Positions 29,960 to 41,974 of a stretch of DNA of 64,000 nt are shown here, one piece after another (position 1 is the first letter of the stretch; every line of letters begins with the position of its first letter). Origin of the DNA: Drosophila persimilis. Its lineage: Eukaryota > Arthropoda > Insecta > Diptera > Drosophilidae. The stretch lies in NCBI RefSeq assembly GCF_003286085.1, contig NW_020825342.1, positions 1-64,000 of the forward strand, written 5' to 3'. The notes beneath the pieces were generated by a model. The model was not told the origin of the DNA. It searched no databases and saw nothing but the letters and a program-made list of their open reading frames with translations. A program made the translations under genes and the position numbers.

Positions 29960-31064
29960 TATACCCGATACTCAAAATGAGTATTGGGGTATATTAGATT
30001 TGTGGTGAAAGTGGATGTGTGTAACGTCCAGAAGGAATCGTTTCCGACCCCATAAAGTATATATATTCTTGATCAGCATCAATAGCCGAGTCGATTGAGC
30101 CCTGTCTGTCTGTCCGTCCGTCCGTCTGTCCGTCTGTCCGTCCCCTTCAGCGCCTAATGCTCAAAGACTATAAGAGCTAGAGCAACGATGTTTTGGATCC
30201 AGACTTCTGTGATATGTCACTGCTCCAAAAATATTTCAAAACTTTGCCCCGCCCACTTCCGCCCCCACAAAGGGCGAAAATCTGTGGCATCCACAATTTC
30301 GACGATACGAGAAAACTAAAAACGCAGAATCGTAGAAGATGACTATATCTTCTAGAGTGCAAAATCTGAACCAGATCGTATAATTATTACAGCCAGAATC
30401 ACGAAAACAATATCACTCTTTCTCGCTCTGTCTCACTCTAACACACAGGTTTCATGGTCGGTTTTGCCAATTGCAAAATATGAGTTCAAGGATCTCAGAA
30501 CCTATAAAAGCCAGAGCAACCAAATTTGGTATCCACACTCCTGTGATATCGGACCTTGACCGTTTCGTGTCCAAATTTCGCCACACCCCCTTCCGCCCCC
30601 GCAAAGGACGAAAATCTGAGGCAACCACAAATCTCAGAGACTATTAAGGCTAGAGTAACCAAATTTGGTACACACACTCCTTTAAGATGTCACTATAAAA
30701 CGTATATCTCAGAATTTCGCCCCACCCCCATCCGCCCCCACAAAGGACGAAAATCTGTTGCATCCACAATATTGCAGATTTGAGAAAACTAAAAATCAGA
30801 ATCATAGATAATGACCATATCTATTAGATTGCTGAATCTGGATCAGATCAGATCATTTTTATAGCCAAAAGGAACAAATCAATTTTCAGTGGCTACGCAG
30901 CGCCCGACGTCACGCTCAGACTGATTTTCTGTCTCTCTCGCACGCACTCTTTGTCGTGTCGTTAAATATTAGCGCCATCTGCCGGAGGAGAGCCATACTG
31001 ACTTAGTATCGGGTATAACCGTAGAGTTGCGGTGTCCGCAGCAACTCACAACGTTCCCCCTCGT
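29960..31064 (+). mobile_element. DINE-1-like element, full length (1105 bp), inside gypsy gag
   Basis: It has the same exact termini as the 24257 copy (TATACCCG to CCCTCGT) and subterminal inverted repeats. It belongs to a second subfamily, marked by CTAACACACAGGTTTCATGG and GCAAAATATGAGTTC. The flanks are gypsy gag codons, and the frame agrees on both sides. No target duplication is seen. The copy at 42134-43238 has the same length and subfamily. Confidence 0.93.
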
Positions 31065-31685
31065 TTTATTTGATTCTTTGGTGATTTCACTGTCCTTTCC
31101 GTGAGTCATTATTGTCTTATTTATTAACAAGGTCATCTTCTTGTTAACCTCGTTATAGAAATCTATAATTGAAAGGTTCCCTTGTCGGAGAACGCTTAAC
31201 TCCTGTTCTATTATGTAAATAGGTCTCTTGTCACTGTAAACAAAGTCAAGCCGTGAAAGTATGGCATCAAAATTTAGAACTGTCCCGTGGTTGGTCAGTG
31301 CGTCATGTGCTGGTCCTGTTATTTTGTTTCTCAAAATTGTTAATGCAATATAATATTGCTTACTTCCTTTCTTATATAACTTCACTGCAGTTTCTGCAGC
31401 TTCCCTCCATCCTACATATTGGTTTAATCCACCATTGAAAATTGGTAGGGATTCTATTACCTTTAATGTGGTGTCATCTCTTATTGTCTCGTCTATTGTT
31501 TCTGCCTGATAATCTGATACCTGATCGGATTTAGTTTCTATTTGTTGTTTTAAATTTACAATTTGCTCTTGTACTTGTGAAATTTGAAGTGCTATCAATT
31601 GTTTGACCAGATCTGCTGTGAGATCGGTCCTTGCTTGAGAGTTAATCATTTTTAGTTTTTCAAAATCTAAAGTTAGTTGATCCAC
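31065..31685 (-). pseudogene. gag: Gypsy Gag, N-terminal part, above the DINE-1
   Basis: It starts at an ATG (31685) with MDQLTLDFEKLKMINSQ. A predicted coiled-coil stretch (ISQVQEQIVNLKQQIE) is followed by the capsid domain (LPIFNGGLNQYVGWREAAET, YYIALTILRNKITGPAHDAL). The reading is cut at 31065 by the DINE-1 within KDSEITKESNK. Confidence 0.87.
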
Positions 31686-32131
31686 TTTTAATTTTTCTTA
31701 TATGTTAGTTTTTATAATCTTATATAAACTAATTGAACTTATATATTTATTAATACAACGCTGATCGTTTCACTTTCTTTGTATTTTGGTTTTGTCGGTT
31801 TTGTTGGTTTTGTTTTTTAAAAACTTTGGGTTTCTTTGGTTTTTTTTGTATTTACAAATTGCCTTGATTAGCTTTTTGTTTTATTTGTATTTTGCGTTGT
31901 ATTTGTATTTGTATTTGTATTTGTATTGTATATTGTATTTATTTTTGCACACCCTAAGCTCCGGTTTGTTTCCTTTTTATCTCACTTTTTTTATCTTATA
32001 TCACACAGTCACTCCGCGTTTTTAAATTTGAAGGATTTATTCCATTAATTAATTGTCCTTCGGGTTTCGGCACGACGCAACACTTTTATCATTCGGTGTT
32101 TTTTATACAACGTCGCCCCACGTTGGGCGCC
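31686..32131 (-). other. Gypsy untranslated leader and tRNA-Lys primer site
   Basis: About 445 bp lie between the LTR and the Gag ATG. The primer site occupies 32114-32131 (reverse of TGGCGCCCAACGTGGGGC). A TTTGTA microsatellite covers about 31880-31935. No array of Su(Hw)-type insulator sites is visible. Confidence 0.75.
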
Positions 32132-32663
32132 AATTAAACAACTGCGGTAGCGGATTGTGTTTTTAAAAAGTTTTTATTTTACTTCGAACTTCACTGATAT
32201 AGATTTAAGTAGAGGGTCACAAAGGAATTCCGGGCCAAGGGATTGCGCGATCTTAATATTTAGCTAGACTTTGCGGTGTCGCTGCTGGATCAAGACTGAT
32301 TTGAACTTTCTGATCTTTGCATCGTTGATCCCTTTCGGGAATCGTTTTTCTATAAACATTTCAATTGATTTCGCCATCCCGAGTATTGGATTTCGTCATC
32401 CAAAGAGAGAACTGTAAAAGGCCTAAAGTGCAGGATCTGCAGAAAGCCGGGAGTGAGATTGTTTATGAGAAGCCGGGTGTGGGCAAACATTGGTTTTCCA
32501 TTTAGGCGAGTGTCAAAGATTGGGATTGCGGCGGGGGCGCTTGAGATTGTACATCTTAGAAATCAATTAGGCGGAGGCCCAAGATTGAAATTGTTTTCGT
32601 TTTGGAAAGCCAAAGATTGTTTACAACTCGTATAAGAGCTCAATGGAATTGGGTACGTTAACT
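32132..32663 (-). repeat. Gypsy 5' LTR (plus-strand right copy)
   Basis: This is 532 bp, identical by reading to 25771-26302, and is followed by the TGCA target duplication at 32664-32667. Confidence 0.95.
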
Positions 32664-33430
32664 TGCATGGTCGTGCATTGTCTGTAGGATTGACTTCGAG
32701 TAGCTGGATTGCGTAGCAGTTTCTAACAGAACTAGGCATAGCAACGAACCTGTAGTATCTGGCCGGATAGGCCACTCTGCTAAATAGCGCGTTCCAATGT
32801 TTCTGTCGGATTAGGTTTCAAAGTGGATTAGCTTTACTGCCTACCTACAAAAGTGGGAGCGAGTTGTTTGGGGGAGGAACTTGTCCATACCGTTGATCAT
32901 TGTCTGCCGTTTTGGCCTGGATCAGGTTAGTCAGTGGCTTAGAGCTACGGCCTGCCCGCGAACGAAGGCATTAGAATCGGAGATGGTATATTTCCTGGGT
33001 CAGCATAAACTATGTCTTCTTCTTCAGTTTTTCTATTGTTGTTCCGTTTTTTTTTTGTGTTTGACAGACGTAGGTGGAATGACTCTGCTGTACTGTGGTT
33101 CTGGACAATTTGGTGGTCCGCGATCCAGAACTTTTTTGTGTTTTTGCGACCTACAGTATAAGTAGAGGTGCATCGGTTTGTCAGGGTTTCGGATTGCTCG
33201 GATATCCGTCAGTGGTGTAGAACTACCGAACGGTCCCAGTTCATCCGATGACTCATTGTAATGATTGTCGATCGTGAATAATATCACCAGAGTCAGTGGG
33301 GGACACATTCCTATTAGACGAAGGGTGCATGGTTTCCGAATTTTGTGGATACAGAGTAGATATATCGATCGTTAAAAGTTAATAATCAAGAGTAGAACAG
33401 AAAATCATATATTAGTAAAATTAGGATAGG
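32664..33430 (+). other. Leader of the RING-Gag element continued, block B
   Basis: It matches 8509-9275 at a constant offset of 24155 bases with very few substitutions. No supported gene is present. Confidence 0.75.
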
Positions 33431-34990
33431 ATGTCATTAAATTGGAGTTTTGACGAGATTGAGCCAAACGACCATTCCGATATTATCTGCTGTATTTACG
33501 TAAGACAGGTAGAATATCGGACACAGCTTTTAAGAACAAGTTGTAACCACGTATTTCATTTAGTTTGTTTTAATACGAGAAGAGGTGGAAAGACCGTGTG
33601 CCCGATGTGCAACAAGCCCCTACAATCATCCGCTCCTAGCTTAGCGGAGGAATTAGCCGTAGCGCAGGCGTCCGCCTCGAATGTAGAGTCTTCTCAGCTT
33701 CTAATGAGAACCCGATCACAGCGTGTGACAGCAGCTCCAGCTGCGAATACTGAAAATTTACCTTCTGTTGGTCCAACTGAAGTTGGTGTACCAATCATGC
33801 CAGTTCCGAGTAGCGAGCCAGCGAATGAAGCAAGCCCAGGCTTGGCTCAAATGGCACAGGCGTTGCCGGACGCTATGGGTCAAATCGGGTTGTTATCTCA
33901 AGCCATGACTCAAATGACTCAGACTATGGAAATAGGATTCCAACGTTTGGCAAGTCCAACGGTACAGCCGCCGAATGACCAAGCTGCTGGATCTTCACAG
34001 CCTAGTGGAGAAAACCAAACCTTCGAACAGTTGTTCCAAATACCAACTCGAGAGTCCGTAGGTGCCCCGATAACTCAGGCTAATGATTCTGCTGTTTCGG
34101 TAACCCCATGGGGATCCCAACAGATAGCGGGACTACGACCCGATAGGATTGGACAAATAATCGCAGGATGGAAGGTGCGGTTATCTGGAAATTCGTCCAT
34201 GTCGGTGGAAGATTTCATATATCGGATAGAAGCGTTAACCAAACAGACCTTAGAGGGTAATCTCGACCTAGTGGCCAGAAACGCCATTTATTTATTTGAA
34301 GCCAGTGCTAGCGAGTAGTTTTGGCGTTACCATAAAAGCGTACCCTCCGTGACCTGGCCGCAGCTAAGTACAGCCCTAAAAACTCGATTTAGGGATGGGC
34401 GTACCGACCTAGAAATTCGTACGGCAATAGTGCAACGAAAGCAGAAGCCGCACGAACTATTTGATACATTTTACGAAGCCATTGTAACCTTGTCCGATAA
34501 ACTAGTCAACCCCATGTCCGAAATGTCGCTGTTGGAAGTGCTAAAGTCGAATCTCTTGGCCGATATCCAACATGAAATTTTATACATTCCCATTCTGTCA
34601 GTAGCACAATTGCGCAACCTAGTGCGTACTCGCGAACGTTTTTTGCAAGCAGTGGCTAAGCCTATGGGCAGCGCTGAGCCGAAGCGTATTCCTATACGAC
34701 GACAGGTGCATGAAATTGTGGTGCAGACAGACCAGGAAGGCGATGAGGTCGATGAAACCCAACAGCTAGATATTGCTGCGGTAATCCTTTCCTGTTGGAA
34801 CTGTGGTTGTCAGGGGCATCGGTATCAAGACTGCGTAGGTGATCGCACCGTCTTTTGTTACGGCTGTGGCAAACGGGATACGTATAAACCGTCGTGCTCT
34901 AGGTGCAACGATTCAAAAAACTCGTCAAGCCGTGCACAACCGACAGGTGCACGCAAACCAAACAGTTCGAAAGCAACGAACACCATTTAA
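33431..34990 (+). pseudogene. gag: RING-Gag, block B, with a premature stop
   Basis: This is the collinear copy of 9276-10835. A Trp codon (TGG in block A) is TAG at 34316-34318, cutting the product to 295 residues before most of the capsid domain and the zinc knuckles. The RING-like motif differs by one residue (CCIY instead of CFIY), again lacking the normal second Cys. Confidence 0.9.
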
Positions 34991-36366
34991 TGGACGTTTC
35001 GACAGTTCCATTACTCCCGGACTTACAAAAACTCCCAGACATTCCGTCACACACTTGTATTTTAACCCCAAGTAGGGAAAGAATTCAACTACCGACTCGA
35101 TCTCGAAAGCGATTGCTCCAATATCGGCAAACTGTCAAAAACGAGCGCTCTAACGTATTGGCGTCAGTCGTTAATACGTCCAAGGACTGGCGACCCTATG
35201 CGGAAGTCACCGTACTGGGAAGGACGCTCAGTGGACTGATGGATACCGGCGCATCCATAAGTTGCATAGGTGGGAAGTTTGCGGCCGACCTGGTTCAGAA
35301 TCCGAACCCGATCAAGCCTGTGAGAGCAGCAGTACGGACGGCGGATGGGCAGAGCCAGCCAATAATTGGCAAAGTCACCACCGAAGTGGGTTTTCAAGGC
35401 CAGAAGGAAGTATTGAAACTGTTTGTAGTCCCATCCTTGGCGCAAGACTTATATCTAGGCATAGACTTTTGGTCTCGCTTTAATTTGTTACCTGCTTTTC
35501 TAGCCCATAAATCATTCAGTCCAGAGTTGTCAGGCTTAACATTCGATAGTACGTTATATGTGTGTCAGAGACGGTCAACTTATTTCCCTCCTTTGCGAAG
35601 CAAGGTCTGGGAAAAACGGGCTGGTTGTCGCACGAAATTGAAGTGGGCAACGCTAAGGCAATAAAACAACGACATTATGCCGTGTCTCCAGCCGTAGAAA
35701 GGCTGATGTACGTAGAGGTAGACCGGATGTTAGCTCTTGGAGTGATCGAAGAATCAGATAGCGCATGGTCGTCACCCGTGGTCCTCGTTCGTAAACCTGG
35801 AAAGGGGCGATTATGCATCGACAGTCGGAAACTTAACGAAGTCACTGTTAAGAACGCTTATCCCATGCCATTGATCGATGGCATTCTCAGTCGGCTTCCT
35901 CGAGCTGAGTTCATCTCAAGCATCGATTTGAAGGATGCCTATTGGCAAATTCCGCTGGAAGTAAGCGCTCGTGAAAAAACGGCGTTTACAATCCCAGGGC
36001 GCCCGTTGTATCAGTACACGGTCATGCCCTTTGGGTTGTGTAATGCACCCCAAACGATGTCCAAGTTGATGGATAAAGTGATTTATCTAGACGACTTGTT
36101 GGTGACATCTGAATCATTTGAGCAGCATATTCAAGTTCTCACTGTCCTGTCCGCCCGATTACGCGAAGCGTGTCTGACCATTAACGTGGAGAAGTCCAAA
36201 TTTTGCCTAAAGGAGGTCAAATACCTAGGCCATGTTATAGGCAACGGAACTATCCAGACAGATGTGGAGAAGGTCCAAGCGATTCAAGAGTTTCCGGTCC
36301 CACGATCCGTGAAACAAGTCCGCAGGTTCTTGGGTCTCACTGCTTGGTACCACAAATTCATTAAAA
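34903..36366 (+). pseudogene. pol: Pol fragment (protease and RT) of the RING-Gag element, block B
   Basis: This has the same structure as 10748-12211: protease DTGA near 35240, the same frameshift before RT, the same short deletion before YLDD, and truncation at the DINE-1. A few substitutions (for example in the KHVRSFLGL segment) distinguish the copies. Confidence 0.87.
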
Positions 36367-37432
36367 ACGAGGGGGAACGTTGTGAGTTGCTGCGGACACC
36401 GCAACTCTACAGTTATACCCGATATTTAGTCAGAATGGCTCTCCTCCGGCAGACGCCGCTAATATTAAACGACACGACAAAGAGTGCGTGCGAGAGAGAC
36501 AGAAAATCAGTCTGAGCGTGACGTCGGGCGCTGCGTAGCCACTGCAAATTGATTTGTTACTTTTGGCTATAAAAATGATCTGATCTGATCCAGAATCAGC
36601 AATCTGATAGATATGGTCATTATCTATGATTCTGAGTTTTTAGTTTTCTCGTATCTTTAATATTGTGGTTGCAACAGATTTTCGTCCTTTGTGGTGGCGG
36701 AAGGGGGTGGGGCGAAATTTTGAGATAAACTTTTTATAGTGAGATCTAACAGGAGTGCGGGCACTAAATTTGGTTACTCTAGCCTTAATACTCTCTGAGA
36801 TTTGTGAATATCCCCAGATTTGCATCCTTTGCGCGGGCGGAAGGGGGTGTGGCGAAATTTTGAAACAAACTCGTCTCGGTCTGATATATTAGGAGTGTGG
36901 ATACCAAATTTGGTTGCTCTAGCTTTTATAGTCTCTGAGATCTAGGCGCTAATGTTTTACTCTAAGCAAAGCCGCCTATGCTACGTGTGTGTTAGAGAGA
37001 GACAGGGCAAGAAAAAATGAAATTGTTTTCTTGATGCTGGCTATAATAACAATACGATCCAATTCAGATTCCGCAGTCTAAAAGATACCGTCATTCTCTA
37101 CGATTCTGCGTTTTTGGTTTTCTCGTATCTTTAAAATTGTGGATGCCACAGATTTTCGCCCTTTGAGGGGGCGGAAGTGGGCGGGGCAAAGTTTTGAAAT
37201 ATTTCTGTAGCAGTGACATATCAAAGAAGTCCGGATGTATAATGTCGTTGCTCTAGCTCTTATAGTCTTTGAGCACTAGGCGATGATAGGGACGGACAGG
37301 CAGACATGGCTCAATCGACTCGGCTATTGATGCTGATCAAGAACATATATACTTTATGGGGTCCGAAACGATTCCTTCTGGACGTTACACACATCCACTT
37401 TCACCACAAATCTAATATACCCAATACTCATT
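36367..37432 (-). mobile_element. DINE-1-like element, 5' end trimmed, block B
   Basis: It is the collinear copy of 12212-13277 with identical junctions to Pol on the left and Helitron on the right. Confidence 0.88.
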
Positions 37433-38283
37433 AATCTGTCTGCTGCTGAAACGCGGTGGCTAGAGTGGCTTGTTTTGCTCAAAAAAAACGTAGATAGGGA
37501 GATCATTAGCGAATAAGAAGCAATGAATCTACCCTACACCGAAAAGAAGCGACTTATCAGGGCAGATCCAGTTACTTGTGCTAGGTATTTCGATTATAGG
37601 TATCGCGAGATTTTAAAAGTTATGAGGAATCGGGAGGGCATTTTCGGAGAAAACTTCGCCATAAAATATTATTGGCGTGTTGAATTCCAACAAAGAGGTT
37701 CCCCCCATATTCACGGCATGTTTTGGCTGAAAGGTGCCCCAGCAGTGGACTTAACCAGTACAGAGTCAATTTCAACAGTTATAGCCTTCATTAACAGACA
37801 TATTACAGTAGATGTCACAGACTCTGAATTAGCTCCGTATGTTGAATACCAAAAGCATCGGCATAAGGACATGTCATGTCTTAAAAAAGCCAATAAAAAA
37901 GGAAAAAAGTTTGTAGATTCGGTATTCCATACCCTCCAATGCCCCAAACGGAGATATTGAGTCCACTGCCGGAGGAAACTCCAAACCTTGATTTTCACCA
38001 AGGAAATTTTAAGAAAATTCAAGACCTACTAAATTCTGATCAATCCTCTGATATTATTGATCACTTGAGCATATTTGAGAACTTTCTTTCGCACGGACAA
38101 GTGAGCCTCAATTACGAGGACTACAAATATGCAATTTCTTCTGGTTTAAAGAAACCACACATTTTTCTAAAAAGGTAATTTGCTGAGATTTGCGTTAATG
38201 CTTATAATAAACACATCCTTTCAATGCGAAGGGCCAATATGGATATCCAATACATTTTGGACCCGTATGCATGCTGTAGCTAT
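37433..38283 (+). pseudogene. Helitron replicase, Rep (HUH) domain fragment, block B
   Basis: This is the copy of 13278-14128. The HUH motif (SPHIHGMFW) is near 37700, and one Asp is Gly after WLK relative to block A. The stop before the ATG at 37523 and the frame change near 37950 are shared. It ends at the BEL LTR. Confidence 0.88.
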
Positions 38284-38870
38284 TGTTCAGCCACAGACAA
38301 GTATTTAATGAATATTGGGAATATACAGTTCAATCTCATACACAAATACTCATAAATAAAATTGTCCATGTCATTTCATGTAAATGAATATGACGACACG
38401 AAAAATACATTAGCAACTAAGAATAGACAATAGCACTTGTAAACTCGAACCCACCAAAAGGGATCAAGCAATAAACTATCTACTTTATTGCTGCCAAGTA
38501 CCTAAGTAAATGCACTGAAATATAACCCCCGCACAGAGTAAGTGTACCCAATCTAAAAATACACTCACAAGGAGCCTGTGCGTTCCTTCCCATAGAATAA
38601 GAGTACCACTGCTAGCTATATAAGCAGATGCATTTGTTCAATAAAAATCAGTATCAGAAACAGTACCATAGCTGCCTGTCACTCATCTTCCATCGCAATC
38701 ATCACAGGCTGTCGCTGTGTCTTCAGATCCTCCCTTGCGCACCGTAGGATACCCACTCCGCAGTCCAACTGGTTCAAGTTCTAGTTGCGACGACCAAACT
38801 GTAGACGGTTTATGTACCGTATGCAACCCAGCTTCCTACACACACACACACACATTAACATTTGGTGACC
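38284..38870 (+). repeat. 5' LTR of the BEL/Pao element, block B
   Basis: This is the collinear copy of 14129-14711 with a different CA-repeat arrangement near the end. The TTTGGTGACCCCGACC primer-site-like sequence follows. Confidence 0.65.
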
Positions 38871-39180
38871 CCGACCTTGGTCATCCTTTCAAACTGTCTA
38901 ACAAGCTACAGTGAAAGGATTCGATCTGGACATCAGATTGAAGCAGTCGACAGGAAATCTTCAATAAAAATTTGGCATCAGGCCATACACTTACGGTAGC
39001 ATCTCCTACCAATAAGTATCACTTTGGCAAATCTGACATATTCAGGTTATCAGCCAACAGAAAAACAGCTATAGAATTCGATTACCACCAAGGTAATCAA
39101 TTTTTGTTGTTACGTGCGTTCCATAAATAGGAAACAGCACATCTCCATCAGAACGACTAAATTGGGTACAAAAACAAAAA
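38871..39180 (+). other. BEL leader and deletion junction, block B
   Basis: The leader resembles block A up to about 39139. It then jumps to the sequence matching 16483 of block A, so roughly 1.5 kb containing most of Gag are missing. Confidence 0.82.
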
Positions 39181-40483
39181 ATGTGCGTTAATTGTTTTAG
39201 AACAAATCACAAAACAAACGCATGCCCTGGTCGAAACTGCTTCAAGTGTGACAAGAAGCACAACACGATGCTATATTTGGAAACAGCATCAGGCGCAGCT
39301 ACAGAATCAAGAGGCCCGACGGTTGGTGCAGCAAGTAACAATAGTTACAATCTTCTGGCCACAGCAAAGGTGGCAGTAGAAGCCAACAACGGGCAGGTTG
39401 CTAATTTCAGAGCACTGCTAGATTCAGGATCACAGATAAACTTGATCTCTGAACGAATGGCATCAATGTTGTCCCTCAAACTAAAAGACACAACATTACG
39501 GATCGAAGGAATTGGAGGTCAATCAAAGACCAGCAGAGCACGAGTAAATGTGCTCATGAAATCCCTTCACAATGGTTTTACGCAAAGAATTGAAGCTTTC
39601 GTATTACCACAAATAATAGCTGATCAACCAGCTCAGGCACTCGATTCAGATAGCTTTAACGTACCAAGCAAGATCTCACTGGCAGATCCAAATTTCCATA
39701 AGCCAGGCCAAATCGACATGCTAATCGGAGCCGAGCATTACTACTCGCTGCTGCTACCAGATCAACAGCAGCTAAGGACAGGAAGCCCGTTGCTACAAAA
39801 CACGAAACTGGGATGGATTGTGGCAGGAAAAGTCAAATCTGCTCACAATTCCTCACCCATTTGTGCCACGGGAGTAAACGAGCTAATGGAAATATTCTGG
39901 ACTCTGGACAATCTAGAGACGGAAGACAAACCACGCACTCCAGTGGAAGCACGGTGTGAAGCTCATTTTATAGAAAATCTTCAGAGAGCTTCAGACGGCC
40001 GTTTTATTGTAAAGCTCCCATTTTCCGAACACCCTTCAGCCCTGGGGGAGTCGTTGGAAACCGCAACAAAAAGATTCCTAGCGTTGGAGCGGCGAAGCTC
40101 AACAGAAACTTGGAAGAGTTATGTGGACTTCATGGAAGAGTATGAAGGACTAGGACATATGAAGATTGTGCCAGCATCAAAAGTTCCCAAAAGGCACTAC
40201 TTCATTCCACATCATTGTGTACTCAAACCTGAAAGCACCACCACAAAGCTTCGGGTAGTGTTCGATGCATCATGCAAATCAACAAGCGGGAAATCTTTGA
40301 ACGACATTCTGCAGGCTGGACCCACCGTTCAAAGCGATCTTATGTCCATTCTGCTACGATTTCGAATTCATAAGTACGTATTCACAGCGGACATAGAAAA
40401 GATGTACCGGCAAGTGTGGGTGAATCCGGAGGATCAATTCCATCAGATGATAGTCTGGAGAAACAATCCAACCGAAGAGATCT
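39181..40483 (+). pseudogene. BEL/Pao protease and RT start, block B (Gag mostly deleted)
   Basis: A single open frame begins at the second zinc-binding cluster (CVNCFRTNHKTNACPG) and includes the protease (LLDSGSQINLIS), the MLIGAEHYYSLLL block, a linker, and the first RT blocks (LRVVFDASC, FTADIEKMYRQVWV). It retains the ~90 bp and 4 bp that block A lost and the uninterrupted LINE target at 40123-40132. The frame runs on to 40509 into Helitron sequence, where RT is cut. The catalytic DD motif is absent. Confidence 0.88.
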
Positions 40484-40676
40484 ATAATATACCTATAATA
40501 GACCTATAATCGAAATACCTAGCACAAGTAACTGGATCTGCCCTGATAAGTCGCTTCTTTTTGGTGTAGGGTAGATTCATTGCTTCTTCTTCGCTAATGA
40601 TCTCCCTATCTACGTTTTTTTTGAGCAAAACAAGCAACTCTAGCCACCGCGTTTCAGCAGCAGACAGAGTAATGAA
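40484..40676 (-). pseudogene. Helitron replicase fragment, block B right end
   Basis: The counterpart of 22161-22340 on the minus strand: TLSAAETRWLELLVLLKK to CARYFDYR without a stop. It meets the DINE-1 3' terminus at 40677. Confidence 0.8.
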
Positions 40677-41033
40677 ACGAGGGGGAACGTTGTGAGTTGC
40701 TGCGGACACCGCAACTCTACAGTTATACCCGATACTAAGTCAGTATGGCTCTCCTCCGGCAGACGCCGCTAATATTAAACGACACGACAAAGAGTGCGTG
40801 CGAGAAAGACAGAAAATCAGTCTGAGCGTGACGTCGGACGCTGCGTAGCCAGTGCAAATTGATTTGTTCCTTTTGGCTATAAAAATGATCTGATCTGATC
40901 CAGATTCAGCAATCTGATAGATATGGTCGTTCTCTATGATTCTGCGTTTTTAGTTTTCTCGAATGTGTAATATTGTGGATGCAACAGATTTTCGTCCTTT
41001 GTGGGGGCGGAAGGGGGTGGGGCGAAATTTTGA
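40677..41033 (-). mobile_element. DINE-1-like element, 3' part only
   Basis: It starts with the reversed 3' terminus (ACGAGGGGGAACG), hairpin and inner TATACCCGATACT, then the AAATCAGTCTGAGCGTGACG section. It breaks off at CGAAATTTTGA, where 412-like sequence begins. Confidence 0.88.
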
Positions 41034-41974
41034 TTTTCTAGAGAACAAACAAAGACTTACTGATATACATTGGTTTCAAGCTACAGACGTTTTCAAACGT
41101 CTAAGGGAACGATTAGTATTCGTTAGAGAAAAACTCAATCTAGACATGCACATACCAAACCTTCAAAACAAGGCCAATAAGTCCCAGGCCCCCGAATGTA
41201 AAAAATATTATCATCATATCGGAAGACGATTCTCGATCAAATAGATCGAACCATCCGGTAAACGACGACAAACCGTCGACTAGTTCAGCAAACAGCGTGG
41301 TTGGGCAAGAACCAACCACAATGGCAGACGAAACAATTGCCCTACGGGCATATATCAAAGATATTTCGCACGCCATTCCGGAATTTAATGGACAAAAACT
41401 CCATTTACAAAGATTCATTACGGCAGTCAAATTGGTCAATCTAACGAAAGGACCATACGAAAATTTAGCTATAGACGTAATTAAATCAAAAGTAATAGGA
41501 ACTACATTGTATAAAATACAAGATGAAACCACCATTAACGCAATAATAAAGAAATTGCAAGACACTATTGTCGTAGAGTCATCAGATGTTATAAAGGCTA
41601 AAATGGCAAAAGTATGCCAAAAAGGCAAAACAGATGATGCCGTAACAAAATATATACAGTGTAGTACAGAGATGACTGGTAGTGCAAGTTCAATATTGTA
41701 CACCAGACAAGGACAAGTCTACCGCGGTAGTAACTTTCGAGGTAACTATCGTGGTGGAGGAAATGGTCGTGGTTACAACCACAACCATATTTACAACAAC
41801 AATAGTTATAATAACAATAGAGGTCGTGTTGGCTATAGGGGAAATAACCGTAATAACGGTGGAACCTATAACAACCAAAGATACAATAGCAATGGAAACA
41901 CACGACAGAACAATGTTCGTGTTACCCAGACAGCTTCGGGAAACTCCCAAGATCCTTTAGATACACTAAATTAA
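41034..41974 (+). pseudogene. gag: 412/mdg1-like Gag, 5' truncated
   Basis: The main frame (ATG at 41321, stop at 41974) encodes IPEFNGQKLHLQRFITAV, a helical capsid-like segment, then a Gly/Asn/Arg/Tyr-rich tail (RGNYRGGGNGRGYNH) and ends NSQDPLDTLN. Upstream, another frame (to 41244) encodes LRERLVFVREKLNLDMHI, which may be the Gag N-terminus shifted by an indel near 41210. No LTR or primer site precedes it, so the element is truncated at the DINE-1 junction. The 412/mdg1 assignment comes mainly from the Pol that follows. Confidence 0.75.

Larger units (their letters stand above)
25771..32663 (-). mobile_element. Gypsy-type errantivirus, internally deleted, identical LTRs
   Basis: A minus-strand LTR element flanked by TGCA duplications (25767-25770 and 32664-32667); block A has the empty site near 8505-8511. 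The two 532-bp LTRs read identical base for base. The primer site is tRNA-Lys type. Gag is split by a DINE-1. RNase H and integrase are missing, and RT is joined in frame to Env. The element cannot encode its own integrase, yet its LTRs indicate very recent insertion. Confidence 0.93.

Noticed and set aside
31686-32131. Su(Hw) insulator array in the gypsy leader
   Set aside because: Only one weak TGCACACCC-like match is visible; the tandem TGCATA-type sites of the D. melanogaster gypsy insulator are absent.
41598-41960. Antisense open frames over the 412-like Gag tail
   Set aside because: They are produced by the low-complexity Asn/Gly/Tyr-rich coding sequence on the plus strand.
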